A program made the position numbers and the translations under genes. The notes below the pieces were generated by a model. The model worked only from the letters and a program-made list of their open reading frames with translations. It searched no databases and was not told the origin of the DNA. A stretch of DNA of 14,829 bases from contig CAZHNG010000161.1 in assembly GCA_964533785.1 (NCBI GenBank), positions 1 to 14,829 on the forward strand, in the 5' to 3' direction. How positions within the stretch are numbered: the first letter of the stretch is position 1; each line of letters opens with the position of its first letter. Shown piece by piece: positions 12,338 through 14,829 of the stretch. The DNA comes from JANQRV01 sp964533785 (lineage in GTDB: Bacteria > Bacteroidota > Bacteroidia > Chitinophagales > Saprospiraceae).

Positions 12338-14829
12338 TTATCTGTTAATTACAAAACGTTTTGTAATCTTATCGCGCTCCAACTGTAGGTTCATGAAGTA
12401 AATACCATTACTTAGATCAGACACATTCAACTGTAGATTGTTGCCTTGGTCTTTAGTAAGGTCGATAGTCTTCAATATTCTACCATTGACATCTACCAAT
12501 TGCAGCAATGCAGTATTGCTTCTTTCGATCGTATAATCAACGGTTAGTAGATCACTCATTACCGGATTAGGTGATAACCTTAAAGTAGATTGCTCCAGTA
12601 AAATGTGGTTGGCTGAAGATTTCGCGATGCCATTAGCTGGAATAACAACCTTGCTGGCTGATCCAATATTGATGGCGTAATCTTCTACCTCACCCCACTG
12701 GAAGGCCTGGCATGGATCGGTAACGTATGCATTGTACTGCATTTGAATGCGCATTCTGGTAGTACCCAAAGAAGCAGTACCAGGGATGGAAATAGAACCA
12801 TTCACCGTTCCACTGCTGGCGCCCTGGTATACCAACTCGCCACTGTCATTGAAGTCACCATCAACGTTCAGGTCGATCCAAACACTCCAATATTCGTTGT
12901 AAGCACTGCTGCGGAAACCAGGCGTTAAAGAAATTGGATAACTATTACCAGCCGTTGCATTAAAAGTTCCGCTACCCGTAAAGTCAGCATAACCGCCATT
13001 GTTGCCAGAAGTATTCTGGGTGCCATTGAAGTTAACCGCATTGATCCACTCGTAGTAGGTGCTGTTTCCACTAGAAGCACAATAGTTCAATGGACAAGCC
13101 GGACAGTCAGGGCCACCGCAATCAACGCCGGTCTCATTTCCATTTTGGATACCGTCGTTACAAGTAGGACAAGCGGGGCAATCAGGACCACCACAATCCA
13201 CACCGGTCTCATTACCGTTTTGGATGCCATCGCTACAAGTCGGACAAGCAGGACAGTCAGTACCGCCGCAGTCAACACCAGTCTCATTACCGTTTTGGAT
13301 ACCATCGTCACAAGTAGGACAAGCCGGGCAGCTAGAGCCACCGCAATCAACGCCGGTTTCATCACCGTTTTGGATGCCGTCATCACAAGTTGCAGGACAA
13401 TCTGGACAGCTGCCTCCGCAGTCTACACCTGTTTCATCACCGTTTTGGATACCGTCATCGCAAGTCGGACAAGCGGGACAATCCGGACCACCACAGTCAA
13501 CGCCGGTTTCATCTCCATTTTGGATACCGTCATCGCAGGTCGGACAGGCTGGACAATCCGGACCACCACAATCCACACCGGTCTCATTACCGTTTTGAAT
13601 GCCGTCATTACAAGTTGGGCAAGCCGGGCAATCGGGGCCTCCGCAATCTACACCGGTTTCATTACCATTCTGAATGCCATCGTCACAAGTTGGTGTAACA
13701 TTAATGGTGCCGAATACTACGTATGCAACCTGCTCAGTAGTATGGCTACGTTCGCTATCACCTGCTTGATCTTCATCAAACGCTAGGACTAACTGAGAAT
13801 TAGACAGTGGATTAGCAGTAAATAATACCGGCCATCCACCATTATTTCCATCCATTGCTGCCGCACTCACAATTGCCGTGCTTGCATTAGTCAATCCACT
13901 TAAACCATAGGTATAGCCACTAGAGCTGTTCGTTACGCCTCTTACAATATCACTTCCTAATGCAGCGGCGTATTCGTAATTGCCAAAGGTACCACTACCT
14001 CCTTCTATCACCACATAACCAATCGTTTCATCCGCTCTGGTATTATCCGGGTCTTCACCCACATTTTTACCGGCACCAAATGAGCTGGAAGTCGGTGGGG
14101 TTGTTCTGCTGCTGTTGCTAGACGCCCAGAAAACGGACCAATCCGTATCATTATAAGTCATCACTTGTCCCAATACCACCGGACTAGAATAGCTGTTCTG
14201 GTAGCTTCTACTTTCAATCGACCAGTTGTTGTTTTCGGCAGTGACGCTGGCATTAGCTTTCACGGCTTCCATTTTAATACCGTGATCATTTACATTGTAA
14301 ATACCTTCTTCGACTACCAGGTAATGTACGGTATAATTGTTGCTTGCTGTACCAGCAGTTACTTGTATTCTCAAGTCGAAACTATTACCGCTAGCATTTT
14401 GAATTCGCGTTACTGCCGGTTGGAAACTTGAAGATGGTAGTTCAACTGAGGTAACCACAACCATGGAACTATAAGTGTTTGCCAGGTTAATGGTTTGCCA
14501 CCCTTCGCCTACATTGTTCACAACACCGTGCTCCAGGGTGATCGATGGCGTAGGACAAGCCGGACAATCACCGCCGCAATCCACTCCGGTTTCATTCCCA
14601 TTCTGGATGCCGTCGAAACAAGTTGGACAGGCGGGGCAGTCGGGACCACCACAATCTACTCCCGTTTCGCTTCCGTTTTGGATGCCATCATCACAAGTCG
14701 GACAAGCGGGGCAGTCAGATCCACCGCAATCAACTCCAGTTTCATCTCCGTTCTGAATACCGTCATCGCAAGTTGGACAAGCAGGGCAGTCGGGGCCGCC
14801 GCAATCTACGCCCGTCTCATTTCCGTTTT
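12338..14829 (-). CDS. Secreted T9SS-sorted Cys-rich repeat protein with GEVED domain (partial)
   Basis: The frame stays open to the right edge, so about 830 C-terminal residues are seen and the signal peptide and start are missing. From the N-terminal side: nearly four Cys-rich repeats (14549-14829), and a region of about 287 residues made of three related beta-rich modules (13688-14548). Eight exact 25-residue Cys-rich repeats follow (13088-13687), then a GEVED domain ending in GEVEDYAINI (about 12655-13087). Last is a type IX secretion sorting domain with LRLSPNPV and a typical NGIYFMNLQLE ending (12341-12592). The protein is therefore exported by T9SS and released or attached at the cell surface. 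The modules suggest adhesion or glycan binding, which is inference. GTG at 14584 is not a real start, since repeats continue upstream in frame. Confidence 0.93.
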   Translation of the reverse strand, partial: NGNETGVDCGGPDCPACPTCDDGIQNGDETGVDCGGSDCPACPTCDDGIQNGSETGVDCGGPDCPACPTCFDGIQNGNETGVDCGGDCPACPTPSITLEHGVVNNVGEGWQTINLANTYSSMVVVTSVELPSSSFQPAVTRIQNASGNSFDLRIQVTAGTASNNYTVHYLVVEEGIYNVNDHGIKMEAVKANASVTAENNNWSIESRSYQNSYSSPVVLGQVMTYNDTDWSVFWASSNSSRTTPPTSSSFGAGKNVGEDPDNTRADETIGYVVIEGGSGTFGNYEYAAALGSDIVRGVTNSSSGYTYGLSGLTNASTAIVSAAAMDGNNGGWPVLFTANPLSNSQLVLAFDEDQAGDSERSHTTEQVAYVVFGTINVTPTCDDGIQNGNETGVDCGGPDCPACPTCNDGIQNGNETGVDCGGPDCPACPTCDDGIQNGDETGVDCGGPDCPACPTCDDGIQNGDETGVDCGGSCPDCPATCDDGIQNGDETGVDCGGSSCPACPTCDDGIQNGNETGVDCGGTDCPACPTCSDGIQNGNETGVDCGGPDCPACPTCNDGIQNGNETGVDCGGPDCPACPLNYCASSGNSTYYEWINAVNFNGTQNTSGNNGGYADFTGSGTFNATAGNSYPISLTPGFRSSAYNEYWSVWIDLNVDGDFNDSGELVYQGASSGTVNGSISIPGTASLGTTRMRIQMQYNAYVTDPCQAFQWGEVEDYAINIGSASKVVIPANGIAKSSANHILLEQSTLRLSPNPVMSDLLTVDYTIERSNTALLQLVDVNGRILKTIDLTKDQGNNLQLNVSDLSNGIYFMNLQLERDKITKRFVINR
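13088..13687 (-). repeat. Eight tandem 75-bp coding repeats (25 residues each)
   Basis: Exactly 600 bases contain eight in-frame units. Each protein unit has Cys at positions 1, 15, 20 and 23, with CxDGIQNG[ND]ETGVDCGG as the conserved front and a variable end DCPACPT. The fourth unit from the N-terminal side has a shifted end (GGSCPDCPAT). The units differ mostly at wobble positions, so the array is better conserved in protein than in DNA. The cysteines probably form disulfides outside the cell. The acidic front could bind calcium, but that is a guess. Confidence 0.95.
14549..14829 (-). repeat. Second Cys-rich coding repeat array, running off the window
   Basis: About 3.75 units of the same 25-residue repeat continue to the right edge. 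The unit next to the beta-rich modules is one residue short (DCGGDCPACPT lacks the residue after GG). The two arrays flank the beta-rich region, so the repeats act as spacers between folded domains. The total number of units is unknown. Confidence 0.93.

Noticed and set aside
13087..13386. Second minus-strand open frame inside the repeat array
   Set aside because: It is the same 75-bp repeat read in another frame, and its product is a low-complexity Val/Met/Ala-rich artefact.
13088..13687. CRISPR-like regular array
   Set aside because: The 75-bp units are coding repeats without unique spacers, and no cas gene is present.
13145..13786. Long plus-strand open frames across the secreted protein gene (also 13224-13598, 13390-13698 and 14475-14756)
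   Set aside because: They are repetitive shadows of the Cys-rich repeats on the minus strand, which has a sorting domain, GEVED domain and terminator. The plus-strand products look like low-complexity artefacts.
12338..14584. Treating 14584 as the start of the secreted protein
   Set aside because: The frame continues upstream with three more Cys-rich units to the window edge. The codon there is an internal GTG (Val) in the repeat, and no signal peptide follows it.

Overview
The window looks like a chromosomal piece from a member of the Bacteroidota, most like the Saprospiraceae/Lewinella group. The evidence is a type IX secretion (T9SS) C-terminal sorting tail on a large GEVED-domain surface protein, weak or absent Shine-Dalgarno sequences, one good match to the Bacteroidota promoter pattern (TTTG, 19 bases, TAnnTTTG), and the general character of the proteins. 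The genus is an inference. No rRNA or tRNA gene was recognised.

Layout. 1-1786: an 18-bp inverted heptamer repeat, an MscS-type channel (minus) and divergent recX (plus), then an intergenic stretch with copy A of a dispersed hairpin repeat. 1787-4628: nadB (minus), divergent from a GT4-type glycosyltransferase (plus). 4629-10042: an assimilatory sulfate-reduction block, all on the plus strand. It holds a leader with a tiny ORF carrying eight consecutive cysteine codons and an intrinsic terminator, then copy B of the dispersed repeat. Next come a ferredoxin-type sulfite reductase with a HEPN-like tail, uroporphyrinogen-III methyltransferase (siroheme synthesis), APS/PAPS reductase (CysH) and, after a 214-bp gap, a ferredoxin-NADP+ reductase. 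10044-12182: a small accessory region with a REP-type palindrome, a RAYT/IS200-like Y1 transposase, a toxin-antitoxin pair with a PIN-domain toxin, and a Uma2-family nuclease. 12269-14829: a terminator and the 3' part of a giant secreted Cys-rich repeat protein (minus) whose start lies beyond the right edge.

How the genes work together. CysH reduces activated sulfate to sulfite, and the sulfite reductase reduces that to sulfide using siroheme and ferredoxin electrons. The methyltransferase makes the siroheme precursor, and the reductase at 9035 can recharge ferredoxin. The product pathway leads to cysteine, and the leader encodes MRNNFLTVCCCCCCCCWP just ahead of a terminator. This is the architecture of ribosome-mediated attenuation by charged tRNA-Cys, and I regard it as the most interesting element here. 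A 10-N assembly gap lies inside the sulfite reductase gene at 5704-5713.
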